Shown: positions 53,407-63,654 of the stretch, piece by piece | Layout: each line of letters opens with the position of its first letter | How positions within the stretch are numbered: position 1 is the first letter of the stretch | Assembly: GCF_009711095.1 (NCBI RefSeq) | Contig: NZ_WMJZ01000008.1 | Span: 62,001 to 126,000, forward strand | DNA length: 64,000 nt | DNA from: Intestinirhabdus alba | Lineage (GTDB): Bacteria; Pseudomonadota; Gammaproteobacteria; Enterobacterales; Enterobacteriaceae | Direction of reading: 5' to 3' | Made by a program: the position numbers and the translations under genes | Notes under the pieces: generated by a model | Databases searched by the model: none | What the model was told of the DNA's origin: nothing | The model's input: the letters and a program-made list of their open reading frames with translations, nothing else

Positions 53407-54627
53407 ATGTTTAAGTCTTTTTTCCCGAAGCCGAAGGCGTTTTTTCTTTCGGCTTTTATTTGGGCGCTGGTAGCCGTTATTTTGTGGCAGGCGGGAGGAA
53501 ACGACTGGGCCGCGCGCCTCGTCGGGGCGACGGGCAAGGTGCCGATCGGCGCGGCGCGCTTCTGGTCGCGGGAGTATCTGATTTTTTATGCCTGGTACGC
53601 TATCTGCGTTGGCCTGTTTGCCGGCTTCTGGTTTATCTACAGCCCGCACCGCTGGCAGCGCTGGTCGATCCTCGGCACCGCGCTGATTATTTTTGTCACC
53701 TGGTTTCAGGTGGAGGTGGGGCTGGCGATCAACGCCTGGTACGCTCCGTTTTACGATTTGATCCAGACGGCGCTCAGCGCCCCGCATAAGGTCGCCATCC
53801 AGCAATTTTACGCTGAAATCGGCACGTTTCTGAGCATCGCGCTGATCGCGGTTGTGATTGGGGTACTGAGCAGCTTTTTCGTCAGCCACTATGTCTTCCG
53901 CTGGCGTACGGCGATGAACGAATACTATATGGCCCACTGGCAGCGTCTGCGCCACGTTGAAGGGGCCGCCCAGCGCGTGCAGGAAGATACCATGCGCTTT
54001 GCCACGACCCTGGAGAATGTGGGCGGCAGCTTTATCAGCGCCATCATGACCCTGTTCGCCTTTTTGCCGGTGCTGGTGCAGCTTTCCCCTCGCGTACCGG
54101 AGCTGCCGATCGTCGGTCAGGTTCCTTACGGGCTGGTGTTTGCCGCCATCGTCTGGTCGCTGCTGGGCACCGGGCTGCTCGCCGTGGTGGGGATTAAACT
54201 GCCGGGCCTTGAGTTTAAAAACCAGCGCGTGGAGGCGGCCTATCGTAAGGAGCTGGTCTACGGCGAAGATGACGCCAACCGCGCCGCGCCGCCCACCGTG
54301 CGCGAGCTGTTTCATGCGGTGCGGCGCAACTATTTCCGCCTCTATTTTCACTATATGTACTTCAACATTGCGCGCATTCTCTATCTGCAGGTCGACAACG
54401 TTTTTGGTCTGTTTCTGCTGTTTCCGGCCATCGTCGCCGGGACGATTACCCTCGGCCTGATGCAGCAGATCACCAACGTCTTTGGCCAGGTACGCGGTGC
54501 CTTCCAGTATCTGATTGTCTCCTGGCCCACGCTGGTGGAGCTGATGTCTATCTACAAGCGTTTGCGCAGCTTTGAGCACCAGCTGGACGACGCGCCTGTT
54601 CAGGAACAGATCCAATCCCTTGGCTGA
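53407..54627 (+). CDS. sbmA: Peptide antibiotic transporter SbmA
   Basis: 406 residues, the length of E. coli SbmA. About seven or eight membrane helices and family segments [36 protein letters not shown] and [19 protein letters not shown]. It takes up microcin B17, J25, bleomycin and proline-rich peptides using the proton gradient. Two adjacent ATGs exist; the second (53407) is better spaced (6 bp) from AGGAG. It is followed 14 bp on by yaiW, as in E. coli. Confidence 0.96.
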   Translation: MFKSFFPKPKAFFLSAFIWALVAVILWQAGGNDWAARLVGATGKVPIGAARFWSREYLIFYAWYAICVGLFAGFWFIYSPHRWQRWSILGTALIIFVTWFQVEVGLAINAWYAPFYDLIQTALSAPHKVAIQQFYAEIGTFLSIALIAVVIGVLSSFFVSHYVFRWRTAMNEYYMAHWQRLRHVEGAAQRVQEDTMRFATTLENVGGSFISAIMTLFAFLPVLVQLSPRVPELPIVGQVPYGLVFAAIVWSLLGTGLLAVVGIKLPGLEFKNQRVEAAYRKELVYGEDDANRAAPPTVRELFHAVRRNYFRLYFHYMYFNIARILYLQVDNVFGLFLLFPAIVAGTITLGLMQQITNVFGQVRGAFQYLIVSWPTLVELMSIYKRLRSFEHQLDDAPVQEQIQSLG

Positions 54628-54641
54628 AAAAAGGAAACATT

Positions 54642-55745
54642 ATGTCGGCGCATTTCCGTCTCTGTTCACTTTCGCTGCTGGCCGCCCTGGCGTTAACGGG
54701 CTGCGGCAGCCGCTCCTCTTTGCCGTTAAAAGAGGGGGAAAAGCCCGTCGATGTGGCGAGCGTGGTGCGTCAGAAAATGCCTGCCAGCGTCAGGGATCGG
54801 GATGCCTGGGCAGAGGATCTGGCCAAAACGTTTTCCAGCCAGGGGCTGGCACCGACGCTGGAGAACGTCTGCTCGGTGCTGGCGGTGGCGCAGCAGGAGT
54901 CTGGCTACCGGGCGGACCCGACGGTGCCGGGGCTGAGTAAAATCGCCTGGCGGGAGATTGACCGCCGGGCGCAGCGGATGCATATTCCGCTTTTTCTGGT
55001 GCATACCGCGCTGAAAATCACCTCGCCGAACGGGAAAAGCTACAGCGATCGGCTGGATGCGGTTAAAACCGAAAGGCAGCTCAGCGCTATTTTTGATGAC
55101 TTTATCAATATTGTGCCGATGGGGCAGACCCTGTTTGGCTCACTCAACCCGGTCCACACCGGCGGCCCGATGCAGGTCAGCATCGCCTTTGCCGAGCGTC
55201 ATGCCAAAGGCTATCCGTGGAAAATGGCGGGAACGGTGCGTCAGGAGGTGTTCAGTCGCCGGGGCGGGCTGTGGTTCGGCACCCTGCATCTGCTGAACTA
55301 TCCGGCCAACTACAGTGCGCCACTCTTCCGCTTTGCCGATTTCAACGCCGGCTGGTACGCCAGCCGCAACGCCGCCTTTCAGAACGCGGTGAGCAGGGCC
55401 AGCGGCGTCAGGCTGGCCCTCGACGGCGATCTGATCCGCTACGACAGCAACGAGGCGGGTAAAACGGAGCTGGCGGTGCGCCGGCTGGCCGACAGGCTGA
55501 AGATGAGCAACGAGGCTATCCGTCGGCAGCTGGAAAAGGGCGATACGCTGGCGTTTGAAAAGACCGACCTCTATGCCAGGGTCTATCAGCTGGCGGAAAA
55601 AAAGGCGGGCAAGGCGCTGCCGCGCGAGCTGTTGCCGGGCATTCAGCTGGAAAGCCCGAAAATCACCCGCAACCTCACCACCGCCTGGTTTGCAAAGCGG
55701 GTGGATGAGCGACGGGCGAAGTGTATGGCGAATACGGCCGGGTAA
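54642..55745 (+). CDS. yaiW: Outer-membrane lipoprotein YaiW (DUF1615)
   Basis: 367 residues (E. coli 364). The signal peptide ends in lipobox LTGCG (Cys at about residue 21). The rest is a DUF1615 domain with NVCSVLAVAQQESGYRADPT, a lysozyme-like stretch. In E. coli YaiW is surface-exposed and works with SbmA in uptake of proline-rich peptides; the conserved pair supports that. Operon with sbmA. Confidence 0.95.
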   Translation: MSAHFRLCSLSLLAALALTGCGSRSSLPLKEGEKPVDVASVVRQKMPASVRDRDAWAEDLAKTFSSQGLAPTLENVCSVLAVAQQESGYRADPTVPGLSKIAWREIDRRAQRMHIPLFLVHTALKITSPNGKSYSDRLDAVKTERQLSAIFDDFINIVPMGQTLFGSLNPVHTGGPMQVSIAFAERHAKGYPWKMAGTVRQEVFSRRGGLWFGTLHLLNYPANYSAPLFRFADFNAGWYASRNAAFQNAVSRASGVRLALDGDLIRYDSNEAGKTELAVRRLADRLKMSNEAIRRQLEKGDTLAFEKTDLYARVYQLAEKKAGKALPRELLPGIQLESPKITRNLTTAWFAKRVDERRAKCMANTAG

Positions 55746-55766
55746 TCCCTTCCCGGCCGGTTTACG

Positions 55767-56075
55767 TCAGGCGTAGCGGCGACGCCAGTGGGCAATCACG
55801 GCCAGCGCGCCGAAGAAGAGACAGCCGATGAGAAACGACGCCAGGCCAAAAACGGTGCCGACGCCCAGGCCAATTTCAACGTGGGGACGTCCGGCCTGCT
55901 GGATCTGCATCAGGCGTTCATAAACGCCCGGCGCGTGAACCAGCAGGTTAAGGATCTGCGCGCCTGCCCAAAAGCAAAACAGGACGAACAGAGCATAGGC
56001 TATGTTGCCGGTTATAGAGGAGGCGTCCCGATGTTTCCCGCTGAACCAGGACCTGGAGAGAGTAAAATCAGCCAT
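55767..56075 (-). CDS. yaiY: Inner-membrane protein YaiY (DUF2755)
   Basis: 102 residues, the same length as E. coli YaiY, with two membrane helices ([20 protein letters not shown] and [17 protein letters not shown]) joined by [20 protein letters not shown]. Function unknown. It is convergent with yaiW. Confidence 0.93.
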   Translation of the reverse strand: MADFTLSRSWFSGKHRDASSITGNIAYALFVLFCFWAGAQILNLLVHAPGVYERLMQIQQAGRPHVEIGLGVGTVFGLASFLIGCLFFGALAVIAHWRRRYA

Positions 56076-56393
56076 AAAGACCTCCGGGAAATGCTGCTGC
56101 CCTGGCCTTTTGCCAGCGGCTGTCGTGAAGTTTGCCAGTTCAATGTGTTTGTCAATATCAGAATTTTGATAAATAGATTGTGGGAATCTTCCTGGTATGA
56201 GGAACTCTGGCGGGCATCACAGATTCATTGCGCTGCGCCCTGAAGCGCGCGCAGCGGGACATGCCACCGGTCAATTCGCCGTTTACTCATAGCAGCCTTC
56301 ACCCCGGCCGGGGGGCCAGGGTGAAGCGGTCATTCCCGGCGGGGTGGGCGACGCAAGGCGCACCGGATCAATTGCCGGGGCGGCCGGGGGGGC
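56076..56393. other. Intergenic region where E. coli has yaiZ
   Basis: About 318 bp. E. coli yaiZ lies at this spot, but I find no similar membrane-protein frame on either strand. An inverted repeat CTTCACCC / GGGTGAAG is present near 56300-56328. Confidence 0.5.
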
Positions 56394-57488
56394 TCAGAGG
56401 CTGGTTTTCAGCGCCTTATCCGCGGCGTGTCGCTCCAGCGCCAGCTCAATCAGCCGGGTGATTAAATCGGTGTAGCTCAGGCCGCTCGCCTGCCACAGCT
56501 TCGGATACATGCTGATGTTGGTAAAGCCCGGCAGGGTGTTGATTTCATTGATCACCACCTCGTTTTCCGTCGTCAGGAAGACGTCCACCCGTGCCATACC
56601 GGCGCAGCCCAGCGTTTGCCAGGCCTCAATGGCGATGCGGCGGATCTTGTCGTTTATCGCCGGGGGGATGTCGGCTGGCACCACCACCCGCGCGCCCTTA
56701 TCGTCGATATACTTGGTGTCATAGGCGTAAAAATCGCCGTTCAGGACAATCTCACCGCAGGTACTGGCCTCCGGGCGCTCGTTGCCCAGCACGGCGCATT
56801 CGATTTCGCGCCCCTGGATGCCCTGTTCCACCACCACCTTATGGTCAAAGGCAAAGGCCAGCTCGACGGCCTGCTGATACTGGGCCTCGCTGGTCACTTT
56901 ACTGACGCCGACGGAGGAGCCCTGGTTGGCGGGCTTCACGAAAAGCGGCAGGCCGAGCCGCGAGGCCACTTCATCAAAGCCGTAGCGCGAGCGGTTGGCG
57001 CGGGTGAGGGTGATAAAAGGCGCGACGTTCAGCCCGGCGTCGCGCAGCAGCCGTTTGGTGATATCTTTATCCATGCAGGCCGCCGAGCCGAGCACGTCGG
57101 AGCCGACGAAAGGTAAGTTTGCCATCCGCAGCATCCCCTGCAGCGAGCCATCTTCGCCAAGGGTGCCGTGGACGATGGGGAAAATAACGTCCACCGTCGG
57201 CAGGGGCTGGCCGCTGTGGGCGTCGATCAGCTGATGCTCATTCCGGCCCGGCACCTGCGCAAGGCTGGCGGCGGAGGGGCACAGGGCGATGCGGGCGGGA
57301 TCGTCCGCGTTCAGCAGATAGTTGTCGGCGTCGCTGACGTGCCACTGGCCCTGCTTATCAATGCCAAACAGCGCCACCTCAAAGCGGGTTTTGTCGATGG
57401 CGTCGACGATATTTTTCGCCGACTGCAATGACACTTCATGTTCCGCTGACTTCCCACCAAATACGATACCTACCCGCAATTTTGCCAT
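56394..57488 (-). CDS. ddlA: D-alanine--D-alanine ligase A
   Basis: 364 residues, as E. coli DdlA. ATP-grasp fold: [58 protein letters not shown], and the metal-site end [19 protein letters not shown]. It makes the D-Ala-D-Ala dipeptide for peptidoglycan in the cytoplasm. Start ATG at 57488; a TTG two codons earlier is in frame. Confidence 0.96.
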   Translation of the reverse strand: MAKLRVGIVFGGKSAEHEVSLQSAKNIVDAIDKTRFEVALFGIDKQGQWHVSDADNYLLNADDPARIALCPSAASLAQVPGRNEHQLIDAHSGQPLPTVDVIFPIVHGTLGEDGSLQGMLRMANLPFVGSDVLGSAACMDKDITKRLLRDAGLNVAPFITLTRANRSRYGFDEVASRLGLPLFVKPANQGSSVGVSKVTSEAQYQQAVELAFAFDHKVVVEQGIQGREIECAVLGNERPEASTCGEIVLNGDFYAYDTKYIDDKGARVVVPADIPPAINDKIRRIAIEAWQTLGCAGMARVDVFLTTENEVVINEINTLPGFTNISMYPKLWQASGLSYTDLITRLIELALERHAADKALKTSL

Positions 57489-57593
57489 CTTCAACTCTAC
57501 TCTCTACAACGCAAAGCCTATACATTACCACGACAAAACGAGGGATTCGCGGGCTTCTGCCATACTGGTAAGGAGATTTTGCAAGGGGGCTTC

Positions 57594-58277
57594 GTGAAAG
57601 GAAAAGGCTGGCTGACGCTGTTGCTGCTGGGGGCTCTTGGCGCGGTGGGATATCGCTATCTGCCGGCGCACTATAATCCTTTTACCCCGCTGACGCTGTC
57701 GGATCCTCCCGGCCGGCTGATGACGTTTAAGCTGCGGCGTTTAACGCCGCCGCAGTGCCGGGCGCTGCTGGCGCAGGCGAACCGGCAGGGGCTGATTACC
57801 GCGCGGCCGGTTGCCAACGGCGGCGGCGACTGCCCGCTGACCGATGCGGTGCGGGTCAGCGACTTTGGTCCGGTGAAGCTGAGCAGCAGCTTTCTGGCCT
57901 CCTGCCCGCTGGCGCTCAGCTCCGCGCTGTTCGTTACCCGGCAGGCGCGCCCCCTCAGCGAACGGCTGATGGGCGCGCGCCTGACGCAGATCGACCATCT
58001 CGGTAGCTACGCCTGTCGCAATATCTATCATCGACCGAACGCGCGCCGCAGCGAACACGCCAGCGCCGACGCGCTGGATATTAGCGGTTTTCGGTTGGCT
58101 GACGGAAGACACGTGACGGTGCTGCGCGGCTGGCGGGACACCAGCAGCGCCCCCTGGCTGAGAGAGCTGCTCGACGCCAGCTGTGGTTACTACGGCAACG
58201 GGCTGGGACCGGAGTATAACGCCGCCCACGCCAACCACTTTCACCTGGGGATGCGCGGTTACGGCATCTGCCGCTGA
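57594..58277 (+). CDS. Extensin-like domain protein, probable envelope metallopeptidase
   Basis: About 227 residues with an N-terminal membrane anchor (GWLTLLLLGALGAVGYRYL) and an extensin-like C-terminal domain. The potential metal-binding residues lie in SEHASADALDISGFRL and in ANHFHLG; this spacing resembles LD-carboxypeptidase/M15 metallopeptidase sites, so a cell-wall peptidase role is plausible. Four Cys residues in the exported part could form disulfides. GTG at 57594 has GGGGG upstream; a TTG at 57579 is too close to its AGGAG. It is divergent from ddlA, a cell-wall gene. Confidence 0.8.
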   Translation: MKGKGWLTLLLLGALGAVGYRYLPAHYNPFTPLTLSDPPGRLMTFKLRRLTPPQCRALLAQANRQGLITARPVANGGGDCPLTDAVRVSDFGPVKLSSSFLASCPLALSSALFVTRQARPLSERLMGARLTQIDHLGSYACRNIYHRPNARRSEHASADALDISGFRLADGRHVTVLRGWRDTSSAPWLRELLDASCGYYGNGLGPEYNAAHANHFHLGMRGYGICR

Positions 58278-58444
58278 AGCATTTCTTCCGGCTTTTCTCG
58301 CCGTATTGTGTGATATGTCTCACAAATATGGTGAGCGGGGAGATAAAATGTCGAATTGTCGGCTACCGCACCTCAGGTTCCGCTTTTTTCGTCCTGAATT
58401 GTCAGACTACACCTATTTTCCGCTAGTGATATCAACGAGACTTT

Positions 58445-59653
58445 ATGGAATCCTGGAGAGTTAACCTCATTTCCGTCTGGTTCGGCTGCTTTTTCACCGG
58501 GTTGGCCATTAGCCAAATCCTGCCCTTTTTGCCGCTTTATGTCTCCCAGCTGGGGGTGACCTCCCACGAGGCCCTTTCGATGTGGTCCGGGTTAACCTTC
58601 AGCATTACCTTTCTGATTTCCGCCATCGTGTCGCCGATGTGGGGCAGCCTGGCAGATCGTAAAGGCCGTAAGCTGATGCTGCTGCGCGCTTCCCTCGGTA
58701 TGGCGATTGCTATTCTGTTGCAGGCCTTTGCCACCAACGTCTGGCAGCTATTTCTGCTGCGCGGCGTGATGGGCTTAACCTCCGGCTATATCCCCAACGC
58801 CATGGCCCTCGTGGCCTCCCAGGTGCCGCGGGATCGCAGCGGCTGGGCGCTCAGCACCCTGGCGACCGCGCAGATTAGCGGGGTGATCGGCGGCCCGCTA
58901 ATGGGCGGCTTCATCGCCGACCACGTCGGGCTACGGCCGGTGTTTTTTATTACCGCCATGCTGCTGATGGTGAGCTTTCTGGTGACGCTGTTTCTGATCA
59001 AAGAGGGCGTACGTCCGGCGGCGAAGAAGGGCGAGCGCCTGAGCGGTAAGGCGGTGTTCGCCACCCTGCCATATCCGGCGCTGGTGATTAGCCTGTTTTT
59101 CACCACCCTGGTGATCCAGCTGTGCAACGGCTCGGTCGGCCCGATCCTCGCGCTGTTTATCAAATCCATGACGCCGGACAGCAATAATATCGCCTTCCTG
59201 AGCGGGCTGATCGCCTCCGTTCCCGGCATTTCGGCGCTGATCTCCGCCCCGCGTCTCGGCAAGCTGGGGGACCGGATCGGCACTGAGAGGATCCTGATGG
59301 CGACCCTGATCTGCGCCGTGGCGCTGTTCTTTGCGATGTCCTGGGTGACCACGCCGCTACAGCTGGGAGTGCTGCGCTTTTTGCTGGGCTTCGCCGACGG
59401 GGCGATGCTGCCCGCCGTCCAGACGCTGCTGGTGAAATATTCCAGCGATCGTATAACCGGGCGAATTTTTGGCTACAATCAATCCTTCATGTACCTGGGC
59501 AACGTGGCCGGTCCGCTGATGGGAGCCTCCGTGTCGGCCATGCTGGGCTTCCGCTGGGTGTTTATTGCCACCGCGTGCATCGTGCTGGTTAATATTTTTC
59601 AGCTGAGCCTCGCTCTGCGCCGTCGGAGCAGGGCTGTCCGCGCGGCGGAATGA
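58445..59653 (+). CDS. MdtG-like major facilitator multidrug exporter
   Basis: 402 residues, 12 membrane helices, with MFS motif A ([16 protein letters not shown]) and the exporter-specific motif C ([20 protein letters not shown]). It aligns over its length with E. coli MdtG (408 residues: [34 protein letters not shown]), which is located elsewhere in E. coli, so this may be a paralogue. It is predicted to export drugs such as fosfomycin or deoxycholate by analogy only. No adjacent regulator. Confidence 0.85.
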   Translation: MESWRVNLISVWFGCFFTGLAISQILPFLPLYVSQLGVTSHEALSMWSGLTFSITFLISAIVSPMWGSLADRKGRKLMLLRASLGMAIAILLQAFATNVWQLFLLRGVMGLTSGYIPNAMALVASQVPRDRSGWALSTLATAQISGVIGGPLMGGFIADHVGLRPVFFITAMLLMVSFLVTLFLIKEGVRPAAKKGERLSGKAVFATLPYPALVISLFFTTLVIQLCNGSVGPILALFIKSMTPDSNNIAFLSGLIASVPGISALISAPRLGKLGDRIGTERILMATLICAVALFFAMSWVTTPLQLGVLRFLLGFADGAMLPAVQTLLVKYSSDRITGRIFGYNQSFMYLGNVAGPLMGASVSAMLGFRWVFIATACIVLVNIFQLSLALRRRSRAVRAAE

Positions 59654-60413
59654 GCTGCGGGCCGTCGCCCCGCCCTGGTAAATCATAAGCCTCTGGCGAA
59701 GGCGATATGTTATGCCCTGAAGTATTCAGGCGGTCTACGGACTATCTATGGATGAAGTGCTGTCGCCGGACAAAAATGGGTTTTACGGCCGGCTGAAAGC
59801 TGGAGGTTCGGGGGGATGAATGCCTTATGCTCACCGCCAAAACACTGAAAATACTTTTCACTGCATAAAACAGTTATCGAAGCCTAAGTAGTAGCAAAAT
59901 CCTCGAATTTAGAGCCTGGTCCATTAGGGCTATTTCACTTGCCATTTTGGTCCTGGGTAGTGCTCGCACAAAACGCATCGCGTTTTGAACGCCCTTCAGG
60001 GCGGCCCGGAGGGTGAGCTTCGCGAATCATCCTCACGTACTGCGTATACGCTCCGGTTTCTGTGCGCTGTCCGTGTCCAGAGTGGCTGCGCCAATAACGC
60101 CTGGTGGGCCAGGCTCTTATCATCAGATTTCCTCCTGGAGACTTCGACCATTTAGGGCGGGGAGCGGTCAATAAGCGGTCTCCCTTACCGGTCATGAGCG
60201 TCGCTGGCGATCGTTCAGATCCGGGGCTGGCGCGAGCCGTAAGGTTTGATTATTGTATGTAACGTGACAACGGAGCTGAATGGCCCAGCCCTGTGGAACG
60301 TGAGTCAGAAACGCGGACTCTGTGTTGTCGCGTCTGAACGGCGTTTACTCTGTCCTGCACCCCCCTGGTCGGATAAGGCGTAGCTGTCACTGGTATTTGT
60401 CGGGCTGAACACA
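59654..60413. other. Intergenic region between convergent genes
   Basis: About 760 bp. It contains family B repeat copy 2 (59909-60121). The rest (60122-60413) has no supported gene and no recognisable insertion sequence; short open stretches there look degraded. Confidence 0.5.
59909..60121 (+). repeat. Family B intergenic repeat, best-preserved copy
   Basis: About 213 bp. Inverted termini AGAGCCTGGTCC (left) and GGGCCAGGCTCT (right). Inside are the ACAAAACGC...GCGTTTTGAAC dyad, also seen in family A, and TATACGCTCCGGTTTC. Other copies are at 4495, 29584 (inverted) and 2862 (degenerate). Confidence 0.75.
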
Positions 60414-61475
60414 TCACTCCACCACAAACCGCGTTGCCGCAAAGCAGTTCAGTATGCAGTGGACCAGAAATACCATTGTCAGCGTCGCTACCAGCGCCAC
60501 GGTGACCGAGGTGATCCGGTACAGATCGCTGAACACCAAATCGTTGTCCGGATGCAGGTTCTGACCGAACATAATGCCTATGGTGGTGATACTGGCGAAG
60601 CCGACTCCCGCTCCGACCTTTTCCATTACGTGCAGGCGGGCGCTGAAGGCCAGCCCAAGACCAATCAGTGGCATCATCAGTAGCATATGATTGCTGAAGT
60701 CATAGACGATCAGCTGTACCAGCAGAATGTACAGACAGGCCAGCACCACGCCCGCCACGCGCCAGATGGAGCTGATTACCGCTCCACGATAGTTCATCGG
60801 AAACAGGATCAAAATTCCCGTCATCAGCGCAGACAGGGAGTCGCTCAGATCGCACATCTGAAAAATCACAAAAATCGTTGTCGCCACGCTGCCGGAAAGC
60901 AGCGACTCGTGACGGATGCGAGCAGCATCCTTTTCAATGCGCGGTGGCGGCCGCCGCGGCTCTACGTCGGGGATCAGATAGTGCAGCAGCGCGCTCAGGG
61001 CCACCGCCAGTATGCAGGCCTCCATGTTGGAGAACATCAGCGTGTGCCAGTCGGTGCTGGGATAACTCATAAAGTTAAGCATCGTGCTCTGGCAGACCAC
61101 GCCCATTGAGCCCAGCAAAAACAGCGGTCCCTTACTCATAAAGCGAAAGCGCACCACGTAAAGACCAAAAGCCACCAGCGTCATTATTACCGGCCACTGC
61201 GAGAGATAGCCGACGATAAGTACCATTTCGACGCAGTTAACCGCTGAACTGAACACAAACTGTCGCGCCACGTGGCGGTTGAATACCGGCACCAGCGACA
61301 TGAGCATTAGCGGATAGACCACAAAGAAAACGCCATACTGCACGTTGTAGAATGTAGAGATGCTGAGTGCGACCATCCCGGCCACGGCGATCCGCACAGT
61401 CTGACGAAAATCATTGGCGGTGTAGACAATGTTGCCGTGCGGGGTAAAAACGTGGGCCAGAGTATTAATAGACAT
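60414..61475 (-). CDS. DUF2955/FUSC-type inner-membrane efflux component
   Basis: 353 residues, very hydrophobic, with about ten membrane helices in two groups (residues 25-170 and 195-345) and no large cytoplasmic domain. This matches DUF2955, a family related to FUSC/AaeB aromatic acid exporters. The start lies 11 bp inside the end of the upstream hlyD-type gene, so the two are coupled and together form an exporter: this protein in the inner membrane, the adaptor spanning the periplasm. Confidence 0.82.
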   Translation of the reverse strand: MSINTLAHVFTPHGNIVYTANDFRQTVRIAVAGMVALSISTFYNVQYGVFFVVYPLMLMSLVPVFNRHVARQFVFSSAVNCVEMVLIVGYLSQWPVIMTLVAFGLYVVRFRFMSKGPLFLLGSMGVVCQSTMLNFMSYPSTDWHTLMFSNMEACILAVALSALLHYLIPDVEPRRPPPRIEKDAARIRHESLLSGSVATTIFVIFQMCDLSDSLSALMTGILILFPMNYRGAVISSIWRVAGVVLACLYILLVQLIVYDFSNHMLLMMPLIGLGLAFSARLHVMEKVGAGVGFASITTIGIMFGQNLHPDNDLVFSDLYRITSVTVALVATLTMVFLVHCILNCFAATRFVVE

Positions 61476-62532
61476 AGTGCAGCCAGCTCACCAGATGGAT
61501 CTGCGCACCGGCAAAGGTGCGGGCAAACGTGCTTTTGCTATTATAAAGCTGTACCGTGGCGCGGGCACCTGTCGGCAGCGGCTGTTCCAGCGGCGCGTCC
61601 AGCACCACGTGAATGCGCATCCGTCGGGCGTCACGCACCCAGCGGGTGGATGGCTCCGGCTGCGAAAGCTGGCCGTTAGCCAGCTCCTGCCCGGCAAAAG
61701 TACCGGCGTCGCTGCTGGTTACATGGGCGGGAAACACCTTGCCAGGGATGGCGTCAAACACCACCGCCGCTTCCGTGTTCACCCGGGTATGGCGCAGGCT
61801 TTTTTCACGAAAATCGGCAACGATGTCTATCCGGTGGCTGACCAACGCCAGCAGCGGCGTCCCGGCGGTGGCGTACTGCCCTGGGCTAAGCTGCAGATTA
61901 CTTATCGTTCCATCACTCTCCGCCCGAACCTGCGTCCAGCGCAGGTTCAGCTGCGCCTCTTCTAGCGCGTTGCGATATTTTTGTAGCGTCACGTTGCGGG
62001 TATCGTCAGGCTCACCGCGCTGGAGCAGCAGATTTTGAATGTTGGCTTCCAGTGCCGTGGCTGATTGTTCGCTGCCCTGCCAGGCGGTGCGTGCTTTATC
62101 CAGCTCCGCCTGTGAAATGTTCTGCGTCGTCCTCAGACGTTGATAGCGCTCAAACGTCAGCTTATCATTGCGGGCGGTATATTGGGCGGCGCGCAGACTG
62201 GCGCGCGCAGCGGCAATCTGCGCGTCCAACTGCCGGTTGTTCAGCTTCGCTTGTTCCAGGGCGATCTGCGCGGCTTCAACTTTATTAATAAATGGCGTCG
62301 GATCCAGCTCGTACAATAGATCGCCTCTGTTCACCCGGTTGTTGTTGCGCACGTAGACTTGCGAGACGTAGCCCGAAACGCGCGAGGAGACCGGCGTCAC
62401 CATACGCATAACGGTGGAGTCCGGTGTCAACGGGATCCAAATATCGGCAGCAATAAACCAGGCGAATATTACCAGAAAGCTGGCAATGCTTACTCTTACC
62501 CACCGGGCAAACTTTTCTTCGGGAGTCTTCAT
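61465..62532 (-). CDS. HlyD/EmrA-family periplasmic adaptor
   Basis: 355 residues: an N-terminal membrane anchor (IASFLVIFAWFIAADIW), a lipoyl-like half (RVSGYVSQVYVRNNNRVNRG, DLLYELDP), a long coiled-coil hairpin (about 85-200) and a beta-barrel domain (VRAESDGTISNLQLSPGQYA). Such proteins link an inner-membrane pump to an outer-membrane channel. It lies six bases after the marR-type gene and overlaps the DUF2955 gene. No TolC-type gene is nearby, so a shared TolC is probably used. Confidence 0.88.
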   Translation of the reverse strand: MKTPEEKFARWVRVSIASFLVIFAWFIAADIWIPLTPDSTVMRMVTPVSSRVSGYVSQVYVRNNNRVNRGDLLYELDPTPFINKVEAAQIALEQAKLNNRQLDAQIAAARASLRAAQYTARNDKLTFERYQRLRTTQNISQAELDKARTAWQGSEQSATALEANIQNLLLQRGEPDDTRNVTLQKYRNALEEAQLNLRWTQVRAESDGTISNLQLSPGQYATAGTPLLALVSHRIDIVADFREKSLRHTRVNTEAAVVFDAIPGKVFPAHVTSSDAGTFAGQELANGQLSQPEPSTRWVRDARRMRIHVVLDAPLEQPLPTGARATVQLYNSKSTFARTFAGAQIHLVSWLHYVY

Positions 62533-62538
62533 AATCTT

Positions 62539-63003
62539 TTAATTCTTATTATCTTCTTCGCGGATTAACCGCAGATTACAGGCAATTTGATTTAACGTGG
62601 TGTTGAAGGAGGTAAGCTGTGCTTCAGGTATGCCCTGGGTCACGCGGTGCTGATAAGCTTCCACCACCCGATTTAACGCTTCAAGCCCTGTGCGTCCTTT
62701 TGTCGTCAGCGTCAGCAGGCGGATGCGCTTGTCATAGGGTGATACAGAACGCACCAGATAGCCCTGTTTTTCCAGTAGCGTGAGGGTACGCATTAGCGGT
62801 GGTAGCTCAATGCCCTGCATTTCCGCCAGCTCGCTGACTGAGACGTTATCACCCAACTGATATAGCTGCATCAGCACTGTCCAGCTTGACTGGGTCAATC
62901 CCGTTTCGGTGATGGCGTAGTCAATCACGGTACGCCACTGGCGCGCCACCATTGCCATACGCATTCCCAGCGGGCGGCGGGCAAATAGTTCGTCTTCGGT
63001 CAT
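62539..63003 (-). CDS. MarR-family transcriptional regulator of the efflux operon
   Basis: 154 residues with the MarR winged helix (NVSVSELAEMQGIELPPLMR, TLLEKQGYLVRSVSPYDKRI and the LLTLTTKGRTGLEALN wing/helix). MarR proteins repress their own operon as dimers and release DNA when they bind small aromatic ligands. A perfect 24-bp palindrome starts 31 bp upstream of the ATG and is the evident operator. The gene is first in marR-hlyD-DUF2955. Confidence 0.9.
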   Translation of the reverse strand: MTEDELFARRPLGMRMAMVARQWRTVIDYAITETGLTQSSWTVLMQLYQLGDNVSVSELAEMQGIELPPLMRTLTLLEKQGYLVRSVSPYDKRIRLLTLTTKGRTGLEALNRVVEAYQHRVTQGIPEAQLTSFNTTLNQIACNLRLIREEDNKN

Positions 63004-63033
63004 GTTTACCTCCCCTTGCAGCTGATGGATAAA

Positions 63034-63057
63034 TAATACTTATCATGATAAGTATTA
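63034..63057. promoter_or_regulatory. Perfect 24-bp palindromic operator upstream of marR-type gene
   Basis: Half-site TAATACTTATCA followed directly by its exact reverse complement. Length, symmetry and place (31-54 bp before the start codon) fit a MarR dimer site; it probably overlaps the promoter. Confidence 0.8.
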
Positions 63058-63393
63058 AGAAACAAGATGGCAGGAAGTATCGATTGATAATTTTAAGAAT
63101 ATGAAAAGACGGGATTCCAGCATGACCGGCCTTCGAAAAGCGTGTTATAACTGTTCAACTCGAGATTCAGGTTGCCCCAGGTTAGCTCTTTTCCACTTTT
63201 GGAAAATGCGTGTACTTCAGCGGTATGTTACCGCTCAATGAAAAACATAATATGACTCCCGATCACGCCAGGTAGGCGGGAATAAGCGACGCTCAGAGTA
63301 TCAAGAGGCCCGGACAAAAATACTACTTGCCCCCTCTAGGAAGTTGTCAGGCATAGTGTTAACGTCATCCTTCTTTGGATAAGGAATGCGGTT

Positions 63394-63654
63394 ATGAAGA
63401 ATCTCATTGCTGAGTTATTGCTTAAGCTTGCCCAAAAAGAAGAAGAGTCGAAAGAGCTGGTTGCGCAGATCGAAGCGCTGGAAATTATCGTCACGGCGAT
63501 GCTGCGCAATATGCCCAGGGACGATCGGACGCGGCTGATTCACCAGGTTGAAGGGGCGCTCGACGAGGTAAAGCCCGATGCCAGCGTTCCGGATAATGAT
63601 ACGGAATTGCTGCGCCAGTATGTGCAAAAATTATTGCATCAGCCTCATAACTAA
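63394..63654 (+). CDS. iraP: Anti-adaptor protein IraP
   Basis: 86 residues, same length as E. coli Ira[59 protein letters not shown]. It binds RssB and so protects sigma-S from ClpXP proteolysis during phosphate starvation; in Salmonella it is also under PhoPQ. AAGGA precedes the ATG. Helical, partly coiled coil. Confidence 0.95.
   Translation: MKNLIAELLLKLAQKEEESKELVAQIEALEIIVTAMLRNMPRDDRTRLIHQVEGALDEVKPDASVPDNDTELLRQYVQKLLHQPHN

Noticed and set aside
60122..60413. Possible insertion-sequence remnant after the family B copy
   Set aside because: The open stretches did not resemble any transposase I could name.
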